Below are positions 15,410 to 24,739 of a DNA stretch of 37,150 nt, in pieces. The stretch spans positions 1 to 37,150 of the forward strand of contig JAKSUY010000009.1 in assembly GCA_024408495.1 (NCBI GenBank), read 5' to 3'. The notes under the pieces are model-generated. The model was not told where the DNA came from and did no database searches. It saw nothing but the letters and a program-made list of their open reading frames with translations. Origin of the DNA: Bacilli bacterium. Lineage in GTDB: Bacteria; Bacillota_I; Bacilli_A; RFN20; CAG-826. Within the stretch, counting starts at the first letter, position 1. Each line of letters starts with the position of its first letter. The translations under genes were made by a program, and so were the position numbers.

Positions 15410-17522
15410 GAACAATAGAAAACCACAACCTGAACAGCCAAAGCGCAGTATATTTTTATCAATTCTTCCCTATATTCTAATTATTGCTGCGATTACTGGC
15501 ATTGTTATTTTAATGACGCAAAATATGTGGAATCGTGTCACAGTATTTGATGAAACTGAATTAGATATTAACGTTTTCACGAATAAAGAATACTACATTA
15601 AGAATGCATCTGTATCTACTAATTCACAAGCAACCACTGTTCGTGGAACTGCATATATTAAGGCTGAAGGAAAAACCTTTACTTTCCAGGTAAATGTTGA
15701 TAACGAAGAATATCGTGAAGATTTTAAGACTGCTCGTATAGATATCGCAGCTAATATTTCTTTCCCATATTACAGGGGCCAAAAGATAGAAGGAACTGAC
15801 AATTACGAAGTTTGGCACCACAACTATTTAACTTGTTTCAAAACTAAAGTTGAAGAGGCATATGCAGATTTCCCAACTGAACGTAATAACATCTATTTTG
15901 TCACCAATGATGCCTTCCAAGTCTCTTGGTGGGATGCATGGGGACCAACCATTATCATGTTAGCGATTACGGTTTTAGTAGCATTCTTCTTATTCCGTGG
16001 ATTATCTAGATCAATTGGTGGAACGAATGCGAAAGCCTTAAGTTTCAATCAAAGTAGAGCTAGACGCGTAGATCAAAGTAAAGTACGTTTTAAAGACGTT
16101 GCGGGATGCGATGAAGAAAAAGCCGAAATGGAAGAAGTGGTTCAATATTTAAAAGAACCAGGTAAATTCTCTAAATTAGGTGCTAAATTGCCAAAAGGTA
16201 TCTTACTTGTTGGTCCGCCAGGAACTGGTAAAACTTTACTTGCAAAAGCCGTTGCGGGTGAAGCCGGTGTTCCTTTCTATTCGATTTCTGGTTCAGATTT
16301 CGTTGAAATGTTTGTTGGTGTTGGTGCGGGTCGTGTTCGTGATATGTTCCAAAAGGCAAAACAAACCGCTCCGTGCTTAATCTTCATTGATGAAATTGAT
16401 GCTGTTGGTCGTCAACGTGGTGCTGGTTTAGGTGGTGGTAACGATGAACGAGAACAAACCCTTAACCAATTACTCGTTGAGATGGACGGGTTTGAAGATA
16501 ATTCAGGTATCATTGTTATTGCGGCTACTAACCGCGATGACGTTCTTGATCCAGCTTTACTTAGAGCAGGTCGTTTCGACCGTCAAATTACCGTTAGCTT
16601 ACCAGACAAGAATGGTAGAGAAGCAATCTTTAAGGTTCATAGCGCTAACAAGAAGATTGATCCAAGCGTGAACTTTGAAGCGTTGGCAAAACGCACGGTC
16701 GGATTCTCTGGTGCTGATATTGAAAATATTATGAACGAAGCGGCGATTTTAGCGGTTCGTGAACAACGTGAATTAATCCTCATGAAAGATATTGATGAAG
16801 CGATTGATAGACGAATTGCGGGTCCGGCTAAGAAATCTCGTTCAATGACCGAAAGAGAAAGAAAGACCGTGGCCTTCCACGAAGCTGGTCATGCGATTAT
16901 TGGTCTTACTTTACCAGATTCAGATAAAGTTCAAAAGATTACAATTATTCCACGTGGACAAACTGGTGGCCACGTTTTAATGACTCCAGAAAATGACCGG
17001 TTTATTCTTACTAAGAAAGAATTGTTCGCGCGTATTGTTGGTTATTTAGGTGGACGTAGCAGTGAGGAAATCTTCTTTAAAGATATTTCTACTGGTGCGC
17101 ATAACGATATTGAAGTCGCTACACGTATTGCACGTTTAATGGTGACTGAATATGGTATGTCTAAGTTAGGACCGATTCAGTACGAAAAAGATACTGGTAG
17201 CGTGTTCCTTGGAAGAGACTACACTAATAGCCAAAAGAACTTCTCAGCCCAAGTTGCAGAAGAAATCGATAAGGCTGTTCGTGAAATTATTGACGATGCA
17301 CACGAAGAAGCAAAACGAATCATCACCAAACGTAAAGCTGATGTTACTCTCATTGCTAATACCCTTCTTGAACACGAATCTATTACCGCTGAACAAATTG
17401 AATACTTATTAAAGAATAAAAAACTTCCTCCTGAAAAGAAGGCTAAGCCAGTTAAGGATGATGAACCTAAAGTAGAAGCTAAGCCTGAAGAAAAGAAAGA
17501 AGAAAAGCCAGCAAATAAATAA
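15402..17522 (+). CDS. ftsH: ATP-dependent zinc metalloprotease FtsH
   Basis: 706 residues. One transmembrane segment at about 17-40, an extracytoplasmic domain of about 135 residues, and a second membrane segment at about 180-200. The AAA+ module has Walker A GPPGTGKT (271-278), Walker [13 protein letters not shown] and the arginine-finger region RAGRFDRQI. The protease site is HEAGH (493-497). The tail (last 25 residues) is a Lys/Glu/Pro-rich extension. It degrades membrane and short-lived cytoplasmic proteins, including some tmRNA-tagged ones in other bacteria. AAAGGAG lies before the ATG, inside the end of tilS. The extracytoplasmic domain is larger than in Bacillus. Confidence 0.97.
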   Translation: MDENNRKPQPEQPKRSIFLSILPYILIIAAITGIVILMTQNMWNRVTVFDETELDINVFTNKEYYIKNASVSTNSQATTVRGTAYIKAEGKTFTFQVNVDNEEYREDFKTARIDIAANISFPYYRGQKIEGTDNYEVWHHNYLTCFKTKVEEAYADFPTERNNIYFVTNDAFQVSWWDAWGPTIIMLAITVLVAFFLFRGLSRSIGGTNAKALSFNQSRARRVDQSKVRFKDVAGCDEEKAEMEEVVQYLKEPGKFSKLGAKLPKGILLVGPPGTGKTLLAKAVAGEAGVPFYSISGSDFVEMFVGVGAGRVRDMFQKAKQTAPCLIFIDEIDAVGRQRGAGLGGGNDEREQTLNQLLVEMDGFEDNSGIIVIAATNRDDVLDPALLRAGRFDRQITVSLPDKNGREAIFKVHSANKKIDPSVNFEALAKRTVGFSGADIENIMNEAAILAVREQRELILMKDIDEAIDRRIAGPAKKSRSMTERERKTVAFHEAGHAIIGLTLPDSDKVQKITIIPRGQTGGHVLMTPENDRFILTKKELFARIVGYLGGRSSEEIFFKDISTGAHNDIEVATRIARLMVTEYGMSKLGPIQYEKDTGSVFLGRDYTNSQKNFSAQVAEEIDKAVREIIDDAHEEAKRIITKRKADVTLIANTLLEHESITAEQIEYLLKNKKLPPEKKAKPVKDDEPKVEAKPEEKKEEKPANK

Positions 17523-18499
17523 TGTGGAAGATTGGTAACGTTAAAATTAAATCACAAGTAGTGCTCGCCCCAATGGCGGGCATTACTTCTTTAAGTTACC
17601 GTGAATTCATGAAACCGTTCGGGGTCGGCTATTCAGTAACAGAAATGATAAGCGATGCTGGAATCGTTCATCATAATCAAAAGACCATTGATTATTTAAA
17701 GACCTCTAAATTAGATCGACCAGTCGCATTACAATTATTTGGAAGTAAAGTTGAAACCACATTAAAAGCGATTGATATTATCAATAAGGAATTAAAGATT
17801 CAATATGATTTTTTAGATTTAAACTTTGGTTGTCCAGTAAGAAAGGTTACTAGTTCAGGTGCAGGTTCATCGTGGCTTAAGGACCCTAAGAAATTAGAGA
17901 AGTATGTAAAAGCAATTGTTAAACATTCTAAAAAACCTGTAACCGCAAAGATTCGTTTAGGTATTGATAACGAACATATTAACGTTAAGGAAATAATTGA
18001 TGTTTTAACTAAGGCAGGAGTTAAGGCGATTGCGGTGCATGCTAGAACTACTAAAGAGTTATATAGTGGTAAGCCACATTTCGCTTTATTAAAAGATTTT
18101 GGTAAACATATGAAAGTACCATTAATCGTAAGTGGTAATATCTTCACTTTAGATGATGCGATTAATGCGCTAAAGATCACTAAAGCAGATGCAGTTATGG
18201 TCGCTCGTGGAGGGATCGGAAATCCTCATTTAATTACTCAAATTGATAGATATTTATCGAAAAAGCAAAAAATAGATAATGTAAGTCTATTAAAAAATAT
18301 AGAATATTGTCGTAAATTCGCTAGAATGTTGATTCAAGAAAAAGGTGAAAGAACTGCTATTTCAATATTAAGAAGTATTGCGCCTCGTTTTTTACAAGGT
18401 TTTAAAGATGCCAAGAAATATCGCATAATGCTCAGCCAAAACATCGATGTTTTTAGTGATTTAGATAAAATATTGAAGTCTGTAGAAGACTCTATCTAA
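17522..18499 (+). CDS. dusB: tRNA-dihydrouridine synthase (DusB type)
   Basis: 325 residues, a flavin-dependent TIM barrel. VVLAPMAGITSLSYREFMK, VALQLFGSK, DLNFGCPVRKVTSSGAGS (the catalytic Cys), KPVTAKIRLGID, AVHARTTKELYSGKPHF and VMVARGGIGNPHLI are the Dus blocks in order. It reduces uridines in the tRNA D-loop using NAD(P)H. The start overlaps the ftsH stop by one base (TAATG). In Bacillus dusB also precedes lysS; here a regulator gene has been inserted between them. Confidence 0.94.
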   Translation: MWKIGNVKIKSQVVLAPMAGITSLSYREFMKPFGVGYSVTEMISDAGIVHHNQKTIDYLKTSKLDRPVALQLFGSKVETTLKAIDIINKELKIQYDFLDLNFGCPVRKVTSSGAGSSWLKDPKKLEKYVKAIVKHSKKPVTAKIRLGIDNEHINVKEIIDVLTKAGVKAIAVHARTTKELYSGKPHFALLKDFGKHMKVPLIVSGNIFTLDDAINALKITKADAVMVARGGIGNPHLITQIDRYLSKKQKIDNVSLLKNIEYCRKFARMLIQEKGERTAISILRSIAPRFLQGFKDAKKYRIMLSQNIDVFSDLDKILKSVEDSI

Positions 18500-18530
18500 T
18501 TATTTCGATAAAAAAATAAATATCGACACA

Positions 18531-18587
18531 ATGCAACGGAAACATTTGAGTTGTATATTAAATGCAACGGAAACATTTGAGTTGCAT
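18531..18587. repeat. Two tandem 23-base repeats with internal dyad, putative operators
   Basis: Copies at 18531-18553 and 18562-18584 are identical over 23 bases. Each carries a dyad: CAAC, 12 bases (GGAAACATTTGA), GTTG; in the second copy the arms extend to ATGCAAC/GTTGCAT (18562-18587). Start-to-start distance is 31 bases, close to three helical turns. The second copy ends in TTGCAT (18582-18587), which sits as a -35 sixteen bases before TAAAAT (18604-18609). This layout fits repressor binding sites. Confidence 0.7.
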
Positions 18588-18624
18588 TAATTCTGTTTTA
18601 TTGTAAAATAAAATTAGCAGTGTT
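18582..18624 (+). promoter_or_regulatory. Promoter of the AlbA_2-type regulator gene
   Basis: TTGCAT, 16-base spacer, TAAAAT (18604-18609). The expected start near 18616 leaves about nine leader bases before ATG 18625, with no Shine-Dalgarno. Confidence 0.5.
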
Positions 18625-19875
18625 ATGGAAAGAGAAAATCAATTTTTAGAGTATAAAGAAATCGTAAATAAATCATATTTGAAAACTGTATCTGCTTATG
18701 CAAATTATCACGATGGTTTAATTATTTTTGGAGTAACCGATAAATTGAAAACTGTCGGAGTTGAAAGTCCTCATTCTGTTTGCTTAGATATCGAAAATCA
18801 AATTAATGATTCAATTAAGCCTAAACCAGAATATTCTTTAAAAATTAATAGCGATCATACCATCGCGTTATCGGTAAGGAAAGGTTTGTCAACTCCTTAT
18901 CGCTTAAACGGGAAAGCGTATTGCCGCCATGACACTTCTACAGTTGAAGTAGATACAGTAGAAGAAAATCGGCTTGTATTATTTGGTAAAAATCTAAGTT
19001 TTGAAGAATTATCAACAAATGAAGTTAATTTTAAATTCACCTATTTGGCTAAAGAATTAGTTAAGCGGCTGAAGTTATCTGATTTTAATATTGATACTTT
19101 GAAAAGTTTAAATCTTTATAGTAGTGACGGAAAATATAATAATGCCGCAGCGCTCTTAGCAGATAAAAATAGTTTTTCCGGGGTGGATATTGTCATCTTT
19201 ACCAATTCTAATAACGAAATGAAAAGTCGGTTTAATCTATCCGGACAATCAATTTTAAAACAGTACAGTATTGCTCTTGATATATATCAAAAAGAGTATG
19301 TTATAGAAACTATTGACAGTGGATATCGTCAACAAAAAGAATTAGTTCCTTTAGTTGCATTTCGCGAAGCGATTGCCAATGCATTGGTGCATAGAACTTG
19401 GGATATTCCCGCTAATATTAAAGTGGAGATGCACCCACATTCAATTATTATCACCTCTCCAGGAGGATTAAATACTAGGATGAGTAAAGAAGAATTTCTT
19501 AATGGTAGTTTTTCTTTATTACGTAATACAATTCTTGCTAATGTTTTTCATCGTCTCAATATAATTGAAGCTTTTGCGACTGGAATTAAAAGAATTAAAC
19601 GCTCATATGAAAATAGCATGCAAAAGCCATATTTTCGGATTGCTCCTAATTCTATATCAGTAATGCTACCAACTGTTAATTCGGTACAATTAACTAAACC
19701 AGAGCAAGTTGTTTTAGGCGCATTAAAAAACGTTCAATGGTTTAGTCGAGGCGATTTAGAAAATGCAACAAAATTTAAAAAAGATAAGTTGATACGAGTG
19801 CTAAACGGATTAATAAAGAAAAATTTAATTAAAAAAACTGGAATTAATCGTTCTACTTATTATCAGAAACTTTAA
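18625..19875 (+). CDS. AlbA_2 / RecG-like putative transcriptional regulator
   Basis: 416 residues in three parts. Residues 1-115 match the AlbA_2 (Schlafen-like) domain: ENQFLEYKE, VSAYANYHDGLIIFGVTDK, PYRLNGKAYCRH. Residues about 230-330 match the HATPase_c_4-type module found behind AlbA_2: VAFREAIANALVHRTWDIPA, IIITSPGGLNTRMSKEEF, NVFHRLNIIEAFATGIKRIK. The last 65 residues look like a winged helix (LGALKNVQWFSRGDLENATK). Such proteins are annotated as DNA-binding regulators; few have known targets. It stands alone between dusB and lysS behind two tandem dyad repeats, suggesting autoregulation. It may be a later insertion into a conserved cluster. Confidence 0.82.
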   Translation: MERENQFLEYKEIVNKSYLKTVSAYANYHDGLIIFGVTDKLKTVGVESPHSVCLDIENQINDSIKPKPEYSLKINSDHTIALSVRKGLSTPYRLNGKAYCRHDTSTVEVDTVEENRLVLFGKNLSFEELSTNEVNFKFTYLAKELVKRLKLSDFNIDTLKSLNLYSSDGKYNNAAALLADKNSFSGVDIVIFTNSNNEMKSRFNLSGQSILKQYSIALDIYQKEYVIETIDSGYRQQKELVPLVAFREAIANALVHRTWDIPANIKVEMHPHSIIITSPGGLNTRMSKEEFLNGSFSLLRNTILANVFHRLNIIEAFATGIKRIKRSYENSMQKPYFRIAPNSISVMLPTVNSVQLTKPEQVVLGALKNVQWFSRGDLENATKFKKDKLIRVLNGLIKKNLIKKTGINRSTYYQKL

Positions 19876-19914
19876 TAAATAATTAAACAAGTTATAATTA
19901 TTTAGGAGATATTT

Positions 19915-21402
19915 ATGGAAAACAATCTAACTGATCAAGAAAAAGTAAGAAGAGATAAACTCCCCAAGTATAAAGAATTAGGAGTTGATCCTTTTGGTCA
20001 TAAATTTATTCGCACTCATTTAATAAGCGAAGCGCGTAAATTGGCCGAAGGCAAAGATAACGCTAAATTAGAACAAGAAAATATCATTGTTACTTTAGCG
20101 GGTCGTATTAATGCTTTAAGACGTATGGGCAAGGCCTCGTTTATGAATATCCAAGATAAGACTGGTAAGATTCAAGCTTATGTTGGCATTGATATTATTG
20201 GCGATAAACCTTATGAATTATTTAAGTTAGCGGATATTGGCGATATCGTTGGTATCAAAGGTCGCTTAATGTTAACCCGTACTGGTGAATTAACTGTTAG
20301 AGTGACTGAATACACACATTTAACTAAATCACTTAGGCCGTTCCCTGAGAAGTATCATGGTTTAACTGATGTCGAAGAAAGATATCGTCATCGTTATGTT
20401 GATTTAATCGTAAACGAAAACGCAAAGAAGAATGCAATAATGCGTCCTAAAGTCATTAGAGCGATGCAAAAATATTTTGATTCATTAGGATTTATTGAAG
20501 TAGAGACTAGTGTATTATCGCCTATTTTAGGCGGTGCGAATGCTCGTCCGTTCGTGACGCATCATAATACTTTAGATAAAGACTTCTATCTTAGAATCGC
20601 AACCGAATTACCACTTAAGAAATTATTAGTCGGTGGTCTAGAACGTGTTTATGAAATAGGTAGATTATTCCGTAACGAAGGCATGGACACTACTCATAAT
20701 CCAGAATTCACAACTGTGGAATTATATCAAGCATATGGTGACTTACAAGATATGAAAGAAATATGTGAAGGTGTGATTAGAGAAATCGCTAAAACGGTGG
20801 TAGGCACTACTTCATTACCATACGATGATAAAACTATTGATGTGGGCAAACCATTTAGATGGGTATCTATGGCGGAATTAATTAAAGAAGCAACTGGTAT
20901 TGATTTTACTCAAGATATTAAATTTGAAGATGCTAAAAAATTAGCAGAACAGCATCAAGTTGAATATGATCCGAAACTTGTAACCTCTACTGGCCAAATT
21001 ATGAATGCATTCTTTGAAAAATTCTGTGAAGAGAAATTAATTCAACCAACCTTCGTTCATACTTATCCAATCGAAGTATCTCCTTTAACTAAGAAGAGTA
21101 AAGATCCTAGATTCGTTGAACGTTTTGAATTATTTATTGATGGTCACGAGATGGCGAATGCTTATACTGAACTTAATGATCCAATCGATCAAAAAGAAAG
21201 ATTCGTTGAACAATTAAAAGCCAAAGAAAGAGGCGATGAAGAGGCCAACGAAATGGATTATGATTTCTTAGAAGCTTTAGAGTATGGTATGCCTCCAGCA
21301 GGTGGTATTGGTATTGGAATCGATCGTTTAGTGATGCTTATGTGTAACGAAAAGAGCATACGTGAAGTCATTCTCTTCCCAACTATGAAAGATCGTAAAT
21401 AA
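19915..21402 (+). CDS. lysS: Lysyl-tRNA synthetase, class II
   Basis: 495 residues, normal length. An N-terminal OB-fold (residues about 55-150, VTLAGRINALRRMGKASFMN) is followed by the class II core: motif 1 around AIMRPKVIRAMQKYFDS, motif 2 FRNEGMDTTHNPEFTTVELY, motif 3 GGIGIGIDRLVMLM. It charges tRNA-Lys. TAGGAGA lies upstream of the ATG. The dusB-lysS association is kept as in Bacillus apart from the inserted regulator. Confidence 0.98.
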   Translation: MENNLTDQEKVRRDKLPKYKELGVDPFGHKFIRTHLISEARKLAEGKDNAKLEQENIIVTLAGRINALRRMGKASFMNIQDKTGKIQAYVGIDIIGDKPYELFKLADIGDIVGIKGRLMLTRTGELTVRVTEYTHLTKSLRPFPEKYHGLTDVEERYRHRYVDLIVNENAKKNAIMRPKVIRAMQKYFDSLGFIEVETSVLSPILGGANARPFVTHHNTLDKDFYLRIATELPLKKLLVGGLERVYEIGRLFRNEGMDTTHNPEFTTVELYQAYGDLQDMKEICEGVIREIAKTVVGTTSLPYDDKTIDVGKPFRWVSMAELIKEATGIDFTQDIKFEDAKKLAEQHQVEYDPKLVTSTGQIMNAFFEKFCEEKLIQPTFVHTYPIEVSPLTKKSKDPRFVERFELFIDGHEMANAYTELNDPIDQKERFVEQLKAKERGDEEANEMDYDFLEALEYGMPPAGGIGIGIDRLVMLMCNEKSIREVILFPTMKDRK

Positions 21403-21433
21403 AAATCTATATAATATATAAAGGAGAAAAAAT

Positions 21434-22003
21434 ATGGAATTATTAGTTAAAAACAAATTAGGTTCTATTACCGGTGGTAGTAAGGTCCTCGATGAAAAAG
21501 GCGAACAAGTCTATAAAGTTAAGGGTAGCTTTGGAAGCAATGCTTTTACCAAGAAATATAAGAAAACCATTATGACGATGGATAAAAAAGTTCTTTACAC
21601 GGTTTGTAATAAAAGAATCCACGGACTTCTTAAGCGTTCGGCAATTATTTATGATGCGAACAATAAAGAAATTGCGCGTGTTCATCAAAATGGTGCTTTT
21701 AAATGCGGGTATGAAATTGAAGGCGTTGAAAAGAAAATGGAAATTGTCGGTAGCTTTACCTTTGGCGGTGGTGCGCAAGTTATGTACGATGGTAAATCCA
21801 TTGGTAAGATTGTTAATGGTAATTTAAAGAAAGATACTGGTAAGGCTGTTGTGGTTGCTGGTATTACTGATAAATATAAAATTACTTTTGACGATAAAGA
21901 CGATGGGCCATTCTTAGTAGCGGTTATTATCGCAATTGATAATATTAATGATGCGGATAAAAGAAGAGCCTCGAGAAATTATCACTCTACCAATATTGGT
22001 TAA
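21434..22003 (+). CDS. LURP-one-related (Tubby-like fold) protein
   Basis: 189 residues. MELLVKNKLGSITGGSKVLDEKGEQVYKVKGSF, KKVLYTVCNKRIHGLLKRSAIIYDANNKEIA and a VAVIIAIDNI helix near the end fit the LURP-one/YxjI family, a beta barrel wrapped around a hydrophobic C-terminal helix. No signal peptide. The biochemical role of bacterial members is unknown. TATAAT (21410-21415) and AAAGGAG lie between lysS and this gene, so it may have its own promoter. Confidence 0.78.
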   Translation: MELLVKNKLGSITGGSKVLDEKGEQVYKVKGSFGSNAFTKKYKKTIMTMDKKVLYTVCNKRIHGLLKRSAIIYDANNKEIARVHQNGAFKCGYEIEGVEKKMEIVGSFTFGGGAQVMYDGKSIGKIVNGNLKKDTGKAVVVAGITDKYKITFDDKDDGPFLVAVIIAIDNINDADKRRASRNYHSTNIG

Positions 22004-22017
22004 TTATTAAAATATAT

Positions 22018-24030
22018 TTATCTATCTTCCTTGCGTTTTTTATTCACGAAGTGAAACACTAATCCGCCTATAATTGGAACAACAATTGTAACTGGTATAA
22101 TCCACACCATATGATTAAATGGTGTTTTATAATCGTTTATATTTAAATTAATATCACCTTTAATATATTTTGCTAAATTTTCTAGTGGGACATAAACATC
22201 ATAGTCTTTAATGACCATATCTATGTCCTCTTCGACATCACCATAACTAATCTTTCCGTGACTACGATAATCCTTACCGCTACCAGGATATTCTTCGCTC
22301 GTTAAAACTAGTGAATATTTTTCACTACCTTTAGAGAGCTTAATGGTTTTATTTATCTTCTCATAACTATAACCATATGTATGTGCATAGTTTTTAACGT
22401 TAACACAAGGTTTAAATGGTGTCGGGTCAGCCGTGCTAGATTGATCACTCATCATATGCCAAGTTAAATCGTCAATCATAAATAAAGCAGTTTTTATTAC
22501 ATTGTTTAAAGTTTTATTTATATAGTTACTTATATAATCACATCTTGTATCAATATCAAAACTTTTGATTTTATCCATTAATTGAGAATATTCAGTGTCC
22601 CAAATCTTCTCATATGATTCCCAGAACTCTTGAACATAGATTCCGTAATTAGGACGGTCGACTCTCGCTAAAGTATTAAGTTTCTTAAAAATATTAGCTG
22701 CCGACTTTTCATCATAGCCATAAACATCGGATACTTTTGTGTAATAATCAGGCAAACTATATACACCATTACTAATAGGCACAAACGGAGTGTAATTCGC
22801 ATTGGACATACTTACCCATTCAGTCGCAGCGATATATTTAGGTAGGTCAGGATTGGATTGAATAACATGGATTTGATAAGCAGTTTCTATTCCGATATAA
22901 CGTAAAACGTGGTCGTCGTAATCTTTTTTGAAATCACTATAATTAGGATTGTCTTCATTTTCTAAAATGTCTTCAAAACGATCGCGCATGAAAGTTTTTA
23001 CGCTATGAATATCTAATTTAGTGCCATCATTAATTTCATAAAAAGCCGGATATTTTATAATGCTATTATAGGTTTGATAATCCGGATATTTTTCTTTGGC
23101 GAATAAATTATATCCCCGCCAAGTACGACGATGGCAATTATCGTTAACAGCGCGTCCGCTTTCTTCATCGGTTAATGGTTTAGCATAAGTACCAAATAAA
23201 TTTAGATCCATCACATCATTGCAATTTTCTGGTTCTCTTTTTGTCTCAGGAATTTTAGTTAATAAGTTCTCACTTAATATAGCGTCATCTCTTTTAATTC
23301 CCATTGCTTTTAACGAATCAAATACGAATTCGTTACCAGCGGTTAGGATTTTATTGTCTGGCATTTTAACCGCAGCATATTGATGTCCGCTATATATTTC
23401 CATATACCATGCTTCGCTTTGGTCAACGGTCATGATAGCGTTACAATCACAGGCTCCTTGTTTATCAATAATATTAGCGATAATTTGAATTCCTTCACGA
23501 GCAGTGGTAGCAGTGGCGCCTACAATTTGAGTAATATTATCTTCGCCGATACCGGTTGGAACTAAAGGATCAAACCCGCCTTCGCCTACTATTTCAGGTT
23601 TACTATAACAAGATAAGGTTGCGGTAACACCCACACCTTTTTCGTTGATAGCGCTAACTTCCCAATGGTGGCCTTTATTTATAACTCGATTACGGGGAGT
23701 GGAAATATAACGATATGTAGTCGCAGGCATTTTATAAGTAAAACCATTTTTAGAATCAACAACCTTATTTGCAAGAACGTTATGATTAAAGATTGTCATA
23801 TTAAGATTCATTGCATTAGGACTTGAATCACCTGAACGTGCAATAATCGCTTTTCCATTCGTGCTCAAATTTTTGCCAACATACATAACAGTGCACGCTT
23901 CATTGCTAGGATCATCTTCGTTTATTGCTATTGGAGAAGATTGATAGTTCATTGTTGTAACTTTACCACTTTTATTGCATGAATAAAATAGCGGCAAAAG
24001 TCCTGCCAATAATAAATACTTCTTGTTCAT
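22018..24030 (-). CDS. C69-family dipeptidase, lipoprotein with C-terminal membrane segment
   Basis: 670 residues. The N-terminus is a lipoprotein signal (LLAGLLPLFYSC, Cys18). ACTVMYVGKNLSTNGKAIIARSGD matches the start of C69 (PepD) dipeptidases, with Cys46 as the N-terminal nucleophile of this Ntn-hydrolase family. EVSAINEKGVGVTATLS, AREGIQIIANIID and AWYMEIYSGHQYAAVKMPD are further C69 blocks. A membrane segment (about 642-662) followed by KKRKED ends the protein. It probably cleaves peptides at the cell surface. It ends 15 bases from the convergent LURP-one gene, and AGAGGT precedes the ATG. Confidence 0.88.
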   Translation of the reverse strand: MNKKYLLLAGLLPLFYSCNKSGKVTTMNYQSSPIAINEDDPSNEACTVMYVGKNLSTNGKAIIARSGDSSPNAMNLNMTIFNHNVLANKVVDSKNGFTYKMPATTYRYISTPRNRVINKGHHWEVSAINEKGVGVTATLSCYSKPEIVGEGGFDPLVPTGIGEDNITQIVGATATTAREGIQIIANIIDKQGACDCNAIMTVDQSEAWYMEIYSGHQYAAVKMPDNKILTAGNEFVFDSLKAMGIKRDDAILSENLLTKIPETKREPENCNDVMDLNLFGTYAKPLTDEESGRAVNDNCHRRTWRGYNLFAKEKYPDYQTYNSIIKYPAFYEINDGTKLDIHSVKTFMRDRFEDILENEDNPNYSDFKKDYDDHVLRYIGIETAYQIHVIQSNPDLPKYIAATEWVSMSNANYTPFVPISNGVYSLPDYYTKVSDVYGYDEKSAANIFKKLNTLARVDRPNYGIYVQEFWESYEKIWDTEYSQLMDKIKSFDIDTRCDYISNYINKTLNNVIKTALFMIDDLTWHMMSDQSSTADPTPFKPCVNVKNYAHTYGYSYEKINKTIKLSKGSEKYSLVLTSEEYPGSGKDYRSHGKISYGDVEEDIDMVIKDYDVYVPLENLAKYIKGDINLNINDYKTPFNHMVWIIPVTIVVPIIGGLVFHFVNKKRKEDR

Positions 24031-24169
24031 ATTAATTACCTCTATAAATATTTTATATTTATTTTCTATAAAGTTGTAATTTAATGATTAAGTATATCTA
24101 ATTATCTAACTTTCGTAAGAGGGTGTGTTATTTGTATACCTACCCCCAAATTTGAGTTCAAAATAATTG

Positions 24170-24210
24170 TTGATTTTTATATAAAATGTATTACAATGTA
24201 TTACAGAGGT
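24170..24210 (+). promoter_or_regulatory. relBE promoter with tandem palindromic operator
   Basis: TTGATT (24170-24175), 16-base spacer, TACAAT (24192-24197). Two copies of the palindrome TGTATTACA (24187-24195 and 24197-24205), repeating every ten bases, cover the -10. A close-packed pair of short palindromes is what ribbon-helix-helix antitoxins bind. AGAGGT (24205-24210) is the ribosome binding site. Confidence 0.6.
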
Positions 24211-24216
24211 TAAGTT

Positions 24217-24435
24217 ATGGTTATTTCTATTAGAATGAATGACGAAGAAAAACGTTTAGCGGATGCTTACGCTAAGATTAATGGCATATCTTTAAGCGAA
24301 GCCATAAAAAGAGCGTATTTTGAAAAAATTGAAGATGAATATGATTTAGCATTAGCAGATGCTGCATTAAAAGAGTATAAAAAAGATAAGAAAACCTACA
24401 CTCTTTCTGAATTTAAAAAGGAGTTAGGTCTTTAA
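24217..24435 (+). CDS. relB: Type II antitoxin, RelB-like ribbon-helix-helix protein
   Basis: 72 residues. MVISIRMNDEEKRLADAYAK then INGISLSEAIKRAYFEKIEDE is a typical ribbon-helix-helix (strand, helix, SLSEAI turn, helix). The acidic tail DEYDLALADAALKEYKKDKKTYTLSEFKKELGL matches the toxin-binding part of RelB antitoxins, ending in the common SEFKKELGL. It overlaps the toxin start by one base (TAATG). It neutralises the toxin and should repress its own promoter through the TGTATTACA palindromes. Confidence 0.9.
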   Translation: MVISIRMNDEEKRLADAYAKINGISLSEAIKRAYFEKIEDEYDLALADAALKEYKKDKKTYTLSEFKKELGL

Positions 24436-24701
24436 TGTATCATGTTGAGTTTATTAAATCAGTTAAGAAATCATTTTCTAAGCTTGATAAATATACTCAA
24501 ACTATGATTTTAAATTGGATTGAAAAGAATTTAGAAGGTTGTGATAATCCTCGATCGTTTGGTAAACCATTATCGGGTGACCGCAAAGGCCAATGGAGAT
24601 ATCGTGTTGGTGATTATCGTATTATCACACTTATTCAAGACAATAAACTTATCATTTTAGTAATCGCGATTGGACATCGTCGTGATATTTATAAAAAATG
24701 A
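24435..24701 (+). CDS. relE: Type II toxin, RelE/ParE family mRNA interferase
   Basis: 88 residues: MYHVEFIKSVKKSFSKLDKY, NPRSFGKPLSGDRKGQWRYRVGDYRIITLIQDNKLIILVIAIGHRRDIYKK. The GKPLSGDRKGQWRYRVGDYRII block and VIAIGHRRDIYK ending are diagnostic of RelE-type toxins that cut mRNA in the ribosomal A site; Arg residues of WRYRVGDYRI and the final HRRDIY are the usual active-site positions. It is translationally coupled to relB. Immediately downstream is tmRNA, which rescues ribosomes stalled on RelE-cut mRNA, a suggestive but possibly accidental neighbour. Confidence 0.93.
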   Translation: MYHVEFIKSVKKSFSKLDKYTQTMILNWIEKNLEGCDNPRSFGKPLSGDRKGQWRYRVGDYRIITLIQDNKLIILVIAIGHRRDIYKK

Positions 24702-24739
24702 ATGACTTTTTAGGATTGTTTTGCTAAATTATAAGTTAA

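Noticed and set aside
16180-16671. Two alternative-frame ORFs inside ftsH (16180-16380, 16432-16671)
   Set aside because: They overlap the conserved AAA+ core and have no family resemblance or ribosome binding site.
18531-18587. Two direct repeats as a small CRISPR array
   Set aside because: Only two copies, an 8-base gap instead of a spacer, internal dyads, and no cas genes; an operator pair explains them better.
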